A stretch of 64,000 nt of DNA from Clostridium_AD sp964467165. Lineage in GTDB: Bacteria; Bacillota; Clostridia; Clostridiales; Clostridiaceae. This document shows positions 26,293 through 35,806 of this stretch, one piece after another; the stretch's first letter is position 1; each line of letters starts with the position of its first letter. The stretch spans positions 89,428 to 153,427 of the forward strand of contig CAYXOL010000004.1 in NCBI GenBank assembly GCA_964467165.1, in the 5' to 3' direction. The notes beneath the pieces are model-generated. The model had not been told where the DNA came from, did no database searches, and saw nothing but the letters and a program-made list of their open reading frames with translations. Position numbers and translations under genes: made by a program.

Positions 26293-27153
26293 CTATGAAT
26301 GAATACTAAGTATCTCAGCTAAGGTATCCTTCATAGCTTTTCTATCCACCACCATATCTATAAAACCCTTCAAGAGCAAGAATTCGGCCCTTTGAAATCC
26401 ATTAGGCAATTGTTGCTTTATTGTTTGTTCTATAACTCTTCTACCTGCGAACCCTATTAATGCGTTAGGCTCAGCTATTATTATGTCTCCAAGCATTGCA
26501 AAACTTGCAGTTACCCCTCCCGTAGTAGGGTCTGTAAGAACCGTTATATAAAGGCATCCTTTATCATTATGTCTTGCAATAGCAGCACTAGTTTTAGCCA
26601 TTTGCATTAAAGAGAATATGCCTTCCTGCATCCTAGCCCCACCTGAAGCTGTAAAAATAATAATTGGCTTTTGATTTTCTGTGGCTTTTTCAATAGCTCT
26701 TGTGATTTTTTCCCCAACAGCTGACCCCATGCTTCCCATCATGAAATTACTATCCATCACTGCAATTACCGTACTCTGTCCATTTATATTTCCTTCTCCA
26801 GTTATTACAGCTTCATTTAGTAACGTTTTATCTCTAAGACTTTGAAGTTTATCTTCGTAACCTTCAAAATCTATAGGATTAGCTGAAATCATATCCACAT
26901 CATATTCTACAAATGTTCCACTATCTATAGTGTAATTTATTCTTTCTCTAGATCCAATTCTAAAATGTGTTCTACAATTTTCACAAGTCATTATGCTATT
27001 TTCTAAATCCTTGCTATAAAGGATTTTACCACAGCTTTCACATTTAACCCACATTCCTGAAGGGATATTAGGTTTTTTCTCGCCATTTTCATTTTCTAAA
27101 CTTTTAACTTCAATATATCTACTCTTTTTAAATATACGTTTAAATTCAAACAT
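26293..27153 (-). CDS. accD: Acetyl-CoA carboxylase carboxyltransferase subunit beta
   Basis: 286 residues; partner of AccA. A four-cysteine zinc ribbon (CESCGKILYSKDLE and CENC, near residues 37-59) precedes the carboxyltransferase domain with FTASGGARMQEGIFSLMQMAKT and TDPTTGGVTASFAMLGD. The start at 27153 (MFEFKRIF) has AAAGGGG upstream; the longer frame to 27177 is less likely. Operon position between accC and accA is standard. Confidence 0.96.
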   Translation of the reverse strand: MFEFKRIFKKSRYIEVKSLENENGEKKPNIPSGMWVKCESCGKILYSKDLENSIMTCENCRTHFRIGSRERINYTIDSGTFVEYDVDMISANPIDFEGYEDKLQSLRDKTLLNEAVITGEGNINGQSTVIAVMDSNFMMGSMGSAVGEKITRAIEKATENQKPIIIFTASGGARMQEGIFSLMQMAKTSAAIARHNDKGCLYITVLTDPTTGGVTASFAMLGDIIIAEPNALIGFAGRRVIEQTIKQQLPNGFQRAEFLLLKGFIDMVVDRKAMKDTLAEILSIHS

Positions 27154-27233
27154 ATAGCTACCCCTTTCTAAAACCATACTCTCACTCAGCTCAGAATCAA
27201 AAGTTGATTTCTAGCATGCTTTTAGCTGCTTTT

Positions 27234-28580
27234 TTAAAGATTTTTAAATTCTTTACTAATAAAGCTAGTATCAAAGTTTCCTTTTATAAAATTCTCATTA
27301 TTCACTATTTTAATTTGAAAATCTATATTAGTATCCACGCCTTGGATTATAAACTCCCCTAAGGCCCTTCTCATTTTACAAAGTGCTTCTTGTCTATCTT
27401 TTCCGTGTACTATAAGTTTGCCTATCATGGAGTCATAGTTAGGTGGAATTTTGTATCCTTGATAAGCTGCACTATCAATCCTTACTCCATTTCCCCCTGG
27501 AAGATGAAGTGATTTTATTTCACCTGGACAAGGCATAAAATTTTTATCTGGGTTTTCTGCATTTATTCTACATTCTATAGCATGCCCCTGAATTTTTATA
27601 TCCTCTTGCTTATAAGGAAGCACTTGTCCCGAAGCAATCATTATCTGAGCTTTAACTAGGTCTACACCAGTGATCATTTCTGTTATTGGATGTTCTACCT
27701 GTATCCTTGTGTTCATCTCCATAAAATAGTACTTTCCATACTTATCTAATAAAAACTCTATGGTTCCAGCATTTTTATAATTAATAGACTTAGCTGCAAT
27801 AACCGCAACCTCACCCATCTGTTTTCTAAGTTCCTGCGTCATTGCAATTCCTGGCGCCTCTTCTATTACCTTCTGATTCCGTCTTTGTATAGAGCAATCC
27901 CTCTCGCCAAGATGAATAACATTTCCATGCTCATCTGCAAGTATTTGAAACTCTATATGCCTTGGCTCTTCTATAAACTTCTCCATATACATTGTGTCAT
28001 CCCCGAAAGCTGTTTTAGACTCCGTTTTAGCAGTATTGTAAGCAGGTATAAGTTCTTCTACTTTTGTAACAACTCTTATACCTCTACCCCCGCCACCTGC
28101 TGAAGCCTTTATCATTACAGGGTATCCTATTTTCTCAGCTGAGCTTATAGCATCTGCCTCAGAAGCTATCTCTCCATCTGATCCAGGTACTACTGGTAAA
28201 CCAGCCTTTATCATGATTTCTCTTGCCTTTAGCTTATTACCCATATTATCGATATTTTGTGAATCTGGCCCTATAAATTTTATATTACATTCCTCACACA
28301 TCTGAGCAAATTTACTGTTTTCAGATAAAAATCCAAATCCAGGATGAATTGCTTCTGCACCTGAAATCACTGTGGCACTCAGAATATTTTGCATGTTTAA
28401 ATAACTATCCTTGGATTTGGCTGGTCCTATACATATAGCCTCATCTGCCATCTGGGTGTGAAGGGCAGTTTTATCTGCCTCAGAATATACTGCCACAGTT
28501 TGAATACCCATTTCATGACAAGCCCTAATTATTCTTACTGCTATTTCGCCTCTATTAGCAATTAATATCTTCTTAAACAT
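27234..28580 (-). CDS. accC: Biotin carboxylase subunit of acetyl-CoA carboxylase
   Basis: 448 residues of the usual length. ATP-dependent carboxylation of biotin on AccB. Motifs: IANRGEIAVRIIRAC at the N-terminus, ATP-grasp glycine loop SAGGGGRGIR, ERDCSIQRRNQKVIEEAP, EMNTRIQVEHPITEM and a conserved C-terminal GYKIPPNYDSMIGKL. All active-site blocks look intact. 31 bases downstream of fabZ in the operon. Confidence 0.97.
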   Translation of the reverse strand: MFKKILIANRGEIAVRIIRACHEMGIQTVAVYSEADKTALHTQMADEAICIGPAKSKDSYLNMQNILSATVISGAEAIHPGFGFLSENSKFAQMCEECNIKFIGPDSQNIDNMGNKLKAREIMIKAGLPVVPGSDGEIASEADAISSAEKIGYPVMIKASAGGGGRGIRVVTKVEELIPAYNTAKTESKTAFGDDTMYMEKFIEEPRHIEFQILADEHGNVIHLGERDCSIQRRNQKVIEEAPGIAMTQELRKQMGEVAVIAAKSINYKNAGTIEFLLDKYGKYYFMEMNTRIQVEHPITEMITGVDLVKAQIMIASGQVLPYKQEDIKIQGHAIECRINAENPDKNFMPCPGEIKSLHLPGGNGVRIDSAAYQGYKIPPNYDSMIGKLIVHGKDRQEALCKMRRALGEFIIQGVDTNIDFQIKIVNNENFIKGNFDTSFISKEFKNL

Positions 28581-28611
28581 ATTATTTACCTTCCCTGCCT
28601 TAAATTTATTA

Positions 28612-29058
28612 TTAGAGTCCTACTGCAAACGTTATTTCAGCCTCTGCAACCTTTGATCCATTTACCGTAGCTACTGCCTTTCCAATTCCAACAGGTCCCT
28701 TCATTTTTATTATCTCTACCTCAAGCTTAAGTACATCTCCTGGAACTACTTTCTTTCTAAATCTAGCTTTATTAATACCACCGAAGTATGCAATTTTACC
28801 TTTGTAGGCTTCCATACTTAAAAGTGCTACTGCTCCAACCTGCGCAAGAGCCTCAATTATTATTACTCCTGGAAGTACTGGTTCTGCAGGGAAATGTCCT
28901 TGAAAGAAATACTCATTCATAGTAATATTCTTATACCCTACAGCTCTTTTTCCTGGTTCTAACTCCTCTACCTTATCCACAAATAAAAATGGATATCTAT
29001 GGGGAATAATCTCTTGAATTTGTTTTATATTTAAAGTAGTACTTTGTATATTTTCCAT
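28612..29058 (-). CDS. fabZ: 3-hydroxyacyl-ACP dehydratase FabZ
   Basis: 148 residues. Hot-dog dehydratase acting on beta-hydroxyacyl-ACP. Catalytic His in FFQGHFPAEPVLPGVIIIEA and Glu in the same block are present, along with the PHRYPFLFVDKV opening. The start at 29058 is supported by AAAGGTGG 9 bases upstream. No FabA or FabM/FabN homologue is in the window, so unsaturated fatty acid synthesis must rely on FabZ/FabF properties or a gene elsewhere. Confidence 0.96.
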   Translation of the reverse strand: MENIQSTTLNIKQIQEIIPHRYPFLFVDKVEELEPGKRAVGYKNITMNEYFFQGHFPAEPVLPGVIIIEALAQVGAVALLSMEAYKGKIAYFGGINKARFRKKVVPGDVLKLEVEIIKMKGPVGIGKAVATVNGSKVAEAEITFAVGL

Positions 29059-29127
29059 ATTATTAATTCCACCTTTCACTGATATAACTCAGTGGACAGA
29101 TTATAACTCTATGCTGCTTTGCTTGCA

Positions 29128-29646
29128 CTATTTTTTACGTATTTTAAATAATGGCTGACCGTACTCTACCATATCTTCATTTAAAACTAACACTTCTACA
29201 ATTTCGCCATCTACTTCACTTTCGATTTCATTCATAAGCTTCATAGCCTCTAAAATACAAAGTGTGTCTCCTTTTTTAACCATTGACCCCACTTTTACGA
29301 AACTCTGTGCTTCCTCACTGGGAGAGCAGTAAACAGTTCCAACAATAGGTGATTTAATTACAAATAGATTTTCCTCAGGTATTATATTAGCTACAGTTTC
29401 CATAGCACTTGCTATATTGCTTTGTGTGTTTTGCTCAGATATCTGATTTGTAGCTGTACTTTGTATGTTTAATGAATCATTAATAACCGATTGAAGTGGC
29501 ATCGCATTTACATGGCCTTTCTCTACCATGACCTGCTCTTCTTTTTTTTCCATCTTTATTCTAATACCTTCTGTCTCAATTTCAAAGGATGTAAGTAGTG
29601 AATCACTAACGGTTTTTATTAACTCTTGAATATTTTTATAATCCAT
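29128..29646 (-). CDS. accB: Biotin carboxyl carrier protein of acetyl-CoA carboxylase
   Basis: 172 residues. A short N-terminal helix, a flexible middle rich in Gln, Asn, Ser and Thr (about 40-95), and a C-terminal lipoyl/biotinyl domain with the biotinylation site ILEAMKLMNEIES, biotin attached to the Lys. The thumb segment PSEEAQSFVKVG is present. Start is 2 bases after the fabF stop, indicating translational coupling. Confidence 0.96.
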   Translation of the reverse strand: MDYKNIQELIKTVSDSLLTSFEIETEGIRIKMEKKEEQVMVEKGHVNAMPLQSVINDSLNIQSTATNQISEQNTQSNIASAMETVANIIPEENLFVIKSPIVGTVYCSPSEEAQSFVKVGSMVKKGDTLCILEAMKLMNEIESEVDGEIVEVLVLNEDMVEYGQPLFKIRKK

Positions 29647-29648
29647 AA

Positions 29649-30890
29649 TTATTTACCATCCCATTTTTTAATTAATATAGTAGCATTGTGGCCACCAAAG
29701 CCTAGTGAATTAGAGATTGCATATTTAAGCTGCTTTACTCGTCCAACGTTTGGAACATAATCTAAATCACATTCTTCATCTGGAACACTATATCCTATAG
29801 TCGCTGGAACAAAACCTTCTTCCAAGGCTTTTATACATACTATAGCTTCTATAGCCCCTGATGCTCCAAGAAGATGACCTGTCATAGACTTTGTCGAACT
29901 TATAGGTATCTTATATGCATATTCTCCAAAAGCTAATTTTATAGCTGCAGTTTCAAACTTATCATTATATGGAGTACTTGTTCCATGTGCATTAATATAA
30001 GATACTTCTTCTGCTTTGACATCTCCATCTTTAAGTGCCATTGCCATTGCTCTTGATGCACCTTCACCACTAGGTGAGGGTGAAGTTATATGATAGGCAT
30101 CACAAGTTGCTCCATAACCCTTTATCTCTGCATATATCTTTGCATTTCTTTTTTGTGCATGTTCTAGTGTTTCAAGTATAACTATACCTGCGCCCTCTCC
30201 CATAACAAACCCAGATCTCTCTTTGTCAAAAGGAATTGAAGCTCTTAATGGATCTTCACTTTTAGTTAAAGCTGTTAATGCCGCAAAACCTGCTAGTGCC
30301 AGTGGTGTTATTGACCCCTCTGCTCCTCCTGCTATTATTATATCCGCCCTTCCATCTTGAATCAAGTGAAAAGCATCTCCTATGGCATTAGTCCCTGTAG
30401 CACAAGCCGTAACAACACTAGTACACATACCTTTAGCACCATATTTTATTGCAATATTTCCTGCTGCCATATTACCTATTATCATAGGTATTAAAAATGG
30501 TGACACTCTACCGGGTCCTTTTTCCATAAGTTTTTTATGTTCTTGCTCAACAGTACCAAGTCCACCTATGCCTGAACCAACTACTACAGCTAGTCTTTCA
30601 CTATCTATAGCCTCTAGGTCAAGTCCTGAATCTTTAATTGCTTCTTCTGCTGCTACCATTGCATACTGACAATATTTATCCATTTTTCTAGCTTCTCTTT
30701 TATCTAAGGCAACTGTTACATCAAAATCCTTAACCTCTGCGCCCAACTTACATTTAAATTCTGATATATCAAAAGACTTAATTACATCTATGCCACAAGT
30801 ACCTTGTTTTACATTATTCCAAAAATCAACTACATCATTTCCTATAGGAGTAACTGCTCCCATACCTGTAATAACTACTCTATTTTTCAT
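29649..30890 (-). CDS. fabF: 3-oxoacyl-ACP synthase II
   Basis: 413 residues, thiolase fold, elongating condensing enzyme. Catalytic Cys in TACATGTNAIGD (near 163), His in NAHGTSTPYND (near 304) and His in TGHLLGASGA (near 341) are intact. The only elongating KAS in the cluster; no FabB is seen. 92 bases downstream of fabG. Confidence 0.97.
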   Translation of the reverse strand: MKNRVVITGMGAVTPIGNDVVDFWNNVKQGTCGIDVIKSFDISEFKCKLGAEVKDFDVTVALDKREARKMDKYCQYAMVAAEEAIKDSGLDLEAIDSERLAVVVGSGIGGLGTVEQEHKKLMEKGPGRVSPFLIPMIIGNMAAGNIAIKYGAKGMCTSVVTACATGTNAIGDAFHLIQDGRADIIIAGGAEGSITPLALAGFAALTALTKSEDPLRASIPFDKERSGFVMGEGAGIVILETLEHAQKRNAKIYAEIKGYGATCDAYHITSPSPSGEGASRAMAMALKDGDVKAEEVSYINAHGTSTPYNDKFETAAIKLAFGEYAYKIPISSTKSMTGHLLGASGAIEAIVCIKALEEGFVPATIGYSVPDEECDLDYVPNVGRVKQLKYAISNSLGFGGHNATILIKKWDGK

Positions 30891-30982
30891 AAACTAAACC
30901 CTCCTTTAATCTATCACCTAAAAGTACTTAATCACCTAAAGGTTTTGTATACCTAAAGGTGCAGTATTAATTGTTTTTAATG

Positions 30983-31723
30983 TTACATTACCATTCCACC
31001 ATCTACGTTTATAACTTGACCTGTTATGTAAGAAGCTTCCTCTGAAGCTAAAAATGCTACTACATTTGCCACATCCATAGGCGTTCCAAGTCTCTTTAAT
31101 GGAATAGTATTTAATATAACCTCTTTTGCCTTTGAATTCATAGCCTCCGTCATATCAGTTTGAATATATCCAGGTGCTACTGCATTACAAGTAACTCCTC
31201 GACTTGCAAATTCTCTAGCCACAGCCTTAGTCATACCTATTATACCAGCCTTTGCAGAAGAATAATTTGCTTGACCCGCATTTCCTGTAATCCCAGACAC
31301 TGATGATATATTTATTATTCTACCACTTCTTTGCTTAAGCATAATTGCTGATACATGCCTTGTGCAATTAAAAGCGCCCTTTAGATTAACATCTATAACG
31401 CTATCAAAGTCCTCTTCCTTCATTCTCATTATCAGACCATCTTTTGTTATACCAGCATTATTAACTAAAATATCCAAGCTTCCAAATACTTCAATACACT
31501 TTTTCATCATCTTCTCTACATCACTATAACTACTTATATCACACTGAACTGCTAGTGCTTTAACTCCTAATGATTCTATTTCACTGACTACTTCCTGTAC
31601 TGCCTCTACACTATTTCTATAATTAACAACTATATTTGCGCCAAGTTTTGCTAGCTTTAATGCTATGGCTCTTCCAATACCACGGCTAGCTCCTGTAACT
31701 ACTGCTGTTTTTCCTTTTAACAT
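30983..31723 (-). CDS. fabG: 3-oxoacyl-ACP reductase FabG
   Basis: 246-residue short-chain dehydrogenase using NADPH. TGASRGIGRAIA cofactor motif, NNAG, catalytic Ser in INISSVSG and Tyr/Lys in YSSAKAG are all present, and the C-terminal GQVINVDGGMVM is typical of FabG. Operon position between fabD and fabF agrees. Confidence 0.96.
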   Translation of the reverse strand: MLKGKTAVVTGASRGIGRAIALKLAKLGANIVVNYRNSVEAVQEVVSEIESLGVKALAVQCDISSYSDVEKMMKKCIEVFGSLDILVNNAGITKDGLIMRMKEEDFDSVIDVNLKGAFNCTRHVSAIMLKQRSGRIINISSVSGITGNAGQANYSSAKAGIIGMTKAVAREFASRGVTCNAVAPGYIQTDMTEAMNSKAKEVILNTIPLKRLGTPMDVANVVAFLASEEASYITGQVINVDGGMVM

Positions 31724-31805
31724 ATATCTATGCTCCTTTACATCCTCTATAGTGACTTTGCTCCTTATGAAACTCTTATTTATTATGCAATATAATTAAT
31801 CAGTT

Positions 31806-32741
31806 TTATGGCTTAAGCAGTTGTACTGCTTTATTTAAAGATGCTAAGTCCTCTACATTCACCACTGTGAGTTTTCTATCTATCTTCTTAACAAAGCCAC
31901 TTAACACCTTACCTGGTCCTATCTCTACAAAGGTATCAACACCATCTAATATCATCTTTCTTATTGTATCTTCCCATAAAACAGAACTCATAACTTGGAG
32001 CTTTAAACTAGCTTTTATATCATCTACTGACTTTACATAATCCCCAGTAACATTTGTAATTACCGGTATATCAATACCCTTAAGGTTTATATTTTCAAGC
32101 TCAATTTCTAATTTATCCGCTGCGGGTTTTAACATTGAAGTATGAAAGGGTGCACTTACGGATAATAGCATTGCTCTTTTGGCACCTTTTTCTTTAGCTT
32201 TTTCGCAGGCCAGTTCCACCGCTGCTATTTCCCCGGCAATCACTATTTGCCCTGGGCAATTTAAATTAGCGATTTCTACTATTCCAGAAGTTTCCGCCTC
32301 ACTACAAGCCTTATAAACATCCTCAGCCTCAAGTCCTATGATAGCTGCCATAGTCCCTATTCCCACCGGTACTGCCTCCTGCATAAATCTTCCACGTTTT
32401 TTAACAAGCTTTACGGCGTCTTTAAAATCCATAGCTCCACTGCAAACAAGTGCCGAGTACTCTCCAAGACTAAGTCCTGCAGTTACATCACATTTTATGC
32501 CTTTCAGGCGTAATGCCATAAGCGTCGCTATACTAGTAGTTAAAATAGCCGGTTGAGTATTCTCTGTGATATTTAATTCTTCTCCTGTACCTTCAAAACA
32601 CATTTTACTGAGTTCAAAATGTAGTTCACTATCTGCTATATTAAATATCTCTCTACATTCCTCTATATTATCAAATAATTCCTTGCCCATTCCAATATAT
32701 TGGGCTCCCTGTCCAGGAAAAATAAAAGCAATTTTACTCAT
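31806..32741 (-). CDS. fabD: Malonyl-CoA:ACP transacylase
   Basis: 311 residues; loads malonyl groups onto ACP. Nucleophile elbow GLSLGEYSAL, oxyanion loop FPGQGAQYIGMG and catalytic His in VSAPFHTSML are present. The start at 32741 (MSKIAFIFPG) has GGGGAGTGG upstream; the frame extends 5 codons further without better support. Confidence 0.96.
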   Translation of the reverse strand: MSKIAFIFPGQGAQYIGMGKELFDNIEECREIFNIADSELHFELSKMCFEGTGEELNITENTQPAILTTSIATLMALRLKGIKCDVTAGLSLGEYSALVCSGAMDFKDAVKLVKKRGRFMQEAVPVGIGTMAAIIGLEAEDVYKACSEAETSGIVEIANLNCPGQIVIAGEIAAVELACEKAKEKGAKRAMLLSVSAPFHTSMLKPAADKLEIELENINLKGIDIPVITNVTGDYVKSVDDIKASLKLQVMSSVLWEDTIRKMILDGVDTFVEIGPGKVLSGFVKKIDRKLTVVNVEDLASLNKAVQLLKP

Positions 32742-32789
32742 AATTCCACTCCCCATAAATTCCTCTATATCAAATGTTAATATCCTATT

Positions 32790-33722
32790 TTATATAACCT
32801 TTCTAATAGCGGCTTCGGCCTCTGTAAACATCTCTTCTATAATTTCCTTGCAGCTTTGCTCTTTCTTCACAAGTCCTGCAATTTGACCTGCCATAACAGA
32901 TCCCATATCTGTATCGCCTTCTCTTGCTGCTCTTGGTAGACAGCCTCTTCCCAATTCCTCTAAAGCCTCTAATGTGGCATTTTCCTTCTCTAGCTTTTGG
33001 AATTGTCTTGATAGTTTATTTTTTAATACTCTAACTGGGTGTCCTGTAACTCTTCCTGTAACCACTGAATCTATATCCTTTGCTGCTAATATTTTATTTT
33101 TGTAATTTTCATGTATTGTACATTCATTTGCTACTAAAAACCTTGTTCCTACTTGAACGCCCTGTACTCCAAGCATAAAAGCTGCTGCCACGCCTCGCCC
33201 ATCACCTATTCCACCCGCTGCAATTACAGGAATATTAACTGCATCAACAACTTGAGGCACCAGTGCCATAGTTGTAAGTTCACCAATATGTCCCCCTGAT
33301 TCACATCCTTCTGCAATAACTGCGTCTGCTCCAGCTCTCTCCATACGCCTCGCAAGGCCCACAGAAGGTACCACGGGGATTACTTTGATTCCATATGACT
33401 TCCAAAGCTCCATATATTTCCCTGGATTTCCTGCCCCTGTAGTAACTACTTTAACACCTTCGTCGCATACAAGCTGTGCGATTTCTTCTGCATTCTCACT
33501 GAGTAGCATTATGTTCACACCAAATGGTTTATCTGTTAACTTTTTCGCTTTTCTAATTTCATCTCTTATATAATCAACGGGTGCGTTGGCTGCAGCTATA
33601 ATACCTAGGCCCCCTGCATTAGATACTGCAGATGCTAAACTACTGTCTGCAACCCAAGCCATTCCACCTTGTATTATTGGATATTTCACACCTAAATCTT
33701 CAAAAAATACGGAATTAAACAT
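32790..33722 (-). CDS. fabK: Enoyl-ACP reductase II (FMN-dependent)
   Basis: 310 residues; last step of each elongation round, using FMN and NAD(P)H. The TIM-barrel family blocks IIQGGMAWVAD, VTTGAGNPGKYME, EGCESGGHIGEL and AAGGIGDGRGVAAAFMLGA-like (GGIGDGRGVAAAF) and VQVGTRF are present. Being the flavin-type reductase, it would not be expected to respond to FabI-directed inhibitors such as triclosan (family knowledge). First gene after the acpP terminator. A FabK/NPD paralogue lies at 35807-36880. Confidence 0.93.
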   Translation of the reverse strand: MFNSVFFEDLGVKYPIIQGGMAWVADSSLASAVSNAGGLGIIAAANAPVDYIRDEIRKAKKLTDKPFGVNIMLLSENAEEIAQLVCDEGVKVVTTGAGNPGKYMELWKSYGIKVIPVVPSVGLARRMERAGADAVIAEGCESGGHIGELTTMALVPQVVDAVNIPVIAAGGIGDGRGVAAAFMLGVQGVQVGTRFLVANECTIHENYKNKILAAKDIDSVVTGRVTGHPVRVLKNKLSRQFQKLEKENATLEALEELGRGCLPRAAREGDTDMGSVMAGQIAGLVKKEQSCKEIIEEMFTEAEAAIRKVI

Positions 33723-33803
33723 TTTACCCCTCCTGTATTCCTAATAAGTAGATAACAATTATTAATTGTTATCTCTCCTTGCTTGTTCAAAAGTATATAG
33801 TTA

Positions 33804-33933
33804 GGGTTAGATAATTATAGAAAAAAAGCATATATCACTAAAACCCACTTGGCGTAATATATACTTTTTTAACTTACTGAAATAAAGTAAATTTTAATAT
33901 ACTTAATAGTTCAGCCCTCTAATTATCTAACCC
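33804..33933 (-). promoter_or_regulatory. Nested long-range hairpin between acpP and fabK
   Basis: An exact 14-bp inverted repeat (33804-33817 GGGTTAGATAATTA; 33920-33933) encloses the terminator hairpin at 33821-33870. In the acpP-fabK message the outer pairing would form around the terminator. It could be a termination-control element or simply a folded spacer. A promoter for fabK inside this 222-base gap is possible, but I do not see a convincing one. Confidence 0.5.
33821..33870 (-). terminator. Intra-operon terminator after acpP
   Basis: Minus-strand stem AAAAAAGTATATAT/ATATATGCTTTTTT (one G-U pair), then a further T-rich run. It would reduce read-through from fabT-fabH-acpP into fabK and downstream genes, keeping acpP expression higher. 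Confidence 0.7.
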
Positions 33934-33944
33934 CACAATTCATA

Positions 33945-34175
33945 CTATTTAAGTTTTGCTTCTATATAACTAACAATTCCCTTTACATCTTTAATGTTTT
34001 CTATATCTTCATTTGGAATTTCGATTTCAAACGCTTCTTCCAGTGACATTACAATTTCAAATATTTCAAGAGAATCCACACCTAAATCATCAGCAAAATT
34101 CGCTTCCATAGTAACCTCTGCTTCGTCTAACCCCAATTGTTCAACTATTACATTTTTAACTTTTTCAAATACCAT
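33945..34175 (-). CDS. acpP: Acyl carrier protein
   Basis: 76-residue acidic four-helix protein that carries growing acyl chains. The phosphopantetheine serine lies in DDLGVDSLEIFE (Ser near residue 37). Located 20 bases after fabH, with AGGAGG upstream, and followed by its own terminator. Confidence 0.97.
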   Translation of the reverse strand: MVFEKVKNVIVEQLGLDEAEVTMEANFADDLGVDSLEIFEIVMSLEEAFEIEIPNEDIENIKDVKGIVSYIEAKLK

Positions 34176-34195
34176 TATTAATTCCTCCTAATGTT

Positions 34196-35179
34196 TTATT
34201 TATTCATCGTCCATTCTATTAATGAAGCTCCGTAGGTTAATCCACCGCCAAAGCCTACAAGTATAATTTTATCTCCAGCATTTAATAAATTAGTTTTATT
34301 CATTTCATCTAAGGCTATTGCTATACTTGCTGCAGAAGTATTTCCATACTCATCTAAATTTACAAAGAATTTATCTTTGTCAGCCTTCAACCTTTTAACA
34401 ACAAAATCTATTATTCTGAAATTTGCTTGATGGCAAACTACATACTTAATATCGTCTAAGGTGTAATTATTTTCTTTTAAAATTTTATTTACGCTACTTA
34501 CAATAATATTTACTGCAAACCTAAAAATCTCTTTACCATCCATATCTATTTTTGCTTTGAAGTCCTCTTTACCACTAGTAAAAGTATTTTTTACATCTAC
34601 TGTTGGACAAGTTAAAAGCTCATTTTTTTTACCTTCTGAGGATGAATCCACAGAAATAATTCCCCTTTTGGTTCCTACCTCAAGTACTGCAGCTCCTGCA
34701 CCATCGCCAAAGAGTATGCAAGTATTTCTATCTGTCCAATCAACAATCTTTGATAACACCTCAGCGCCTATTATTAAAGCCCTTTTTCGTTTACCATTTC
34801 TCAAAAATTGCATTGCTATATCAAGTGCAAATATAAACCCTGTACAAGCTGCCGATATATCAAAGGCCATGGCATTATCTGCTCCAATATTTCCTTGGAC
34901 TATACATGCAGTGGCCGGAACAAATTGATCCGGAGATGTACTTGCAACAATTATAAGATCTATATCTTCCGGTTTAACATTTGCATCCTCTAATGCCTCC
35001 ATAGCAGCTTTTGTAGCGAGGTCTGAAGTATTTTCGCCTTGCGATATATGTCTCTGCTTAATGCCTGTCATAGAAACAATCCATTCATCAGAAGTATCTA
35101 CAAGCTCTGACATTTGCTGATTAGTCATTATGTTTAGAGGAGCATAACTTCCTGTACCAATTATTTGTACCTCATTCAT
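34196..35179 (-). CDS. fabH: 3-oxoacyl-ACP synthase III
   Basis: 327 residues; starts fatty acid chains by condensing acyl-CoA with malonyl-ACP. Catalytic Cys in ISAACTGFIFALD, His in VCHQANFRIIDF and Asn in YGNTSAASI are present. The operon runs fabT-fabH-acpP, with 25 bases after fabT. Confidence 0.96.
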   Translation of the reverse strand: MNEVQIIGTGSYAPLNIMTNQQMSELVDTSDEWIVSMTGIKQRHISQGENTSDLATKAAMEALEDANVKPEDIDLIIVASTSPDQFVPATACIVQGNIGADNAMAFDISAACTGFIFALDIAMQFLRNGKRKRALIIGAEVLSKIVDWTDRNTCILFGDGAGAAVLEVGTKRGIISVDSSSEGKKNELLTCPTVDVKNTFTSGKEDFKAKIDMDGKEIFRFAVNIIVSSVNKILKENNYTLDDIKYVVCHQANFRIIDFVVKRLKADKDKFFVNLDEYGNTSAASIAIALDEMNKTNLLNAGDKIILVGFGGGLTYGASLIEWTMNK

Positions 35180-35204
35180 AACTTAATTGCCCCTTTCATT
35201 AACC

Positions 35205-35651
35205 TTACAATTTGTATTTTTCTTTAAAGAAATCGTTCAATTTTGCAAGAGATTTTATTAGTATTTCTTCTTCATCATCATTAAGACCATCTATAGTTGC
35301 ATGCACCATTTCAGAATGAAATTTATCATGTATTCTATAAGCCAGCTTGCCTTTTCTAGTAAGGGCAATCATTACTGATCTTCTATCTTCTTCCCCTCTT
35401 TTTCTATCTACATAGCCTTTTTTCAGAAGTTTGCTTACAGCTGTGGTAAGAGTACCTAAAGTTATTTTAAGAGCTTGCGATACTTCTGTCATAGTTCTAT
35501 ATTGATACATGCCTATTGCATCAATAGTATGAACTTCTGTTATTGACAGCTCCTTAAGTATCCCTTCTTTCAGTGCCCTCTGCTCTATTTGTAATATATC
35601 ATTAAAGTTTTCTACTAGAAGTTCATTGACAATTCTAATAGATTTGCTCAT
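35205..35651 (-). CDS. fabT: FabT, MarR-family repressor of fatty-acid synthesis
   Basis: 148 residues with a winged helix-turn-helix (TMTEVSQALKITLGTLTTAVSKL) and the MarR wing KRGEEDRRSVMIALT. First gene of the fab locus, as in streptococci and lactococci, where FabT with acyl-ACP represses fab genes. Tandem FabT-type palindromes lie on its own promoter (35673-35705), indicating autoregulation. Start 35651 (MSKSIRIVNELL) is chosen because GGTGAT lies just upstream and matches the usual FabT N-terminus. Confidence 0.92.
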   Translation of the reverse strand: MSKSIRIVNELLVENFNDILQIEQRALKEGILKELSITEVHTIDAIGMYQYRTMTEVSQALKITLGTLTTAVSKLLKKGYVDRKRGEEDRRSVMIALTRKGKLAYRIHDKFHSEMVHATIDGLNDDEEEILIKSLAKLNDFFKEKYKL

Positions 35652-35672
35652 ATTTATCACCATTTCCTACGC

Positions 35673-35705
35673 TTTGATTTCCAAATACTTTGATAGTCAA
35701 AGTAT
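35673..35705 (-). promoter_or_regulatory. Tandem FabT operators upstream of fabT
   Basis: A 21-bp palindrome at 35685-35705 has core TTTGATAGTCAAA flanked by symmetrical ATAC/GTAT bases. A second, looser box TTTGATTTCCAAA lies at 35673-35685. The main box overlaps the end of the -10 element. The core matches the TTTGATTATCAAA-type FabT consensus known from streptococci. Confidence 0.85.
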
Positions 35706-35729
35706 ATCTTTAGATGGATTATTTGTCAA
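35701..35729 (-). promoter_or_regulatory. Promoter of the fabT-fabH-acpP operon
   Basis: On the minus strand TTGACA, a 17-base spacer and TATACT, a near-consensus sigma-A promoter whose -10 overlaps the FabT operator. Confidence 0.8.
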
Positions 35730-35806
35730 TATTTTTTCCATAATAATAAAAATATTCCTAATACATCCAAACTTAAATATTAAAATAAGCTCATCACACT
35801 ATGCGC

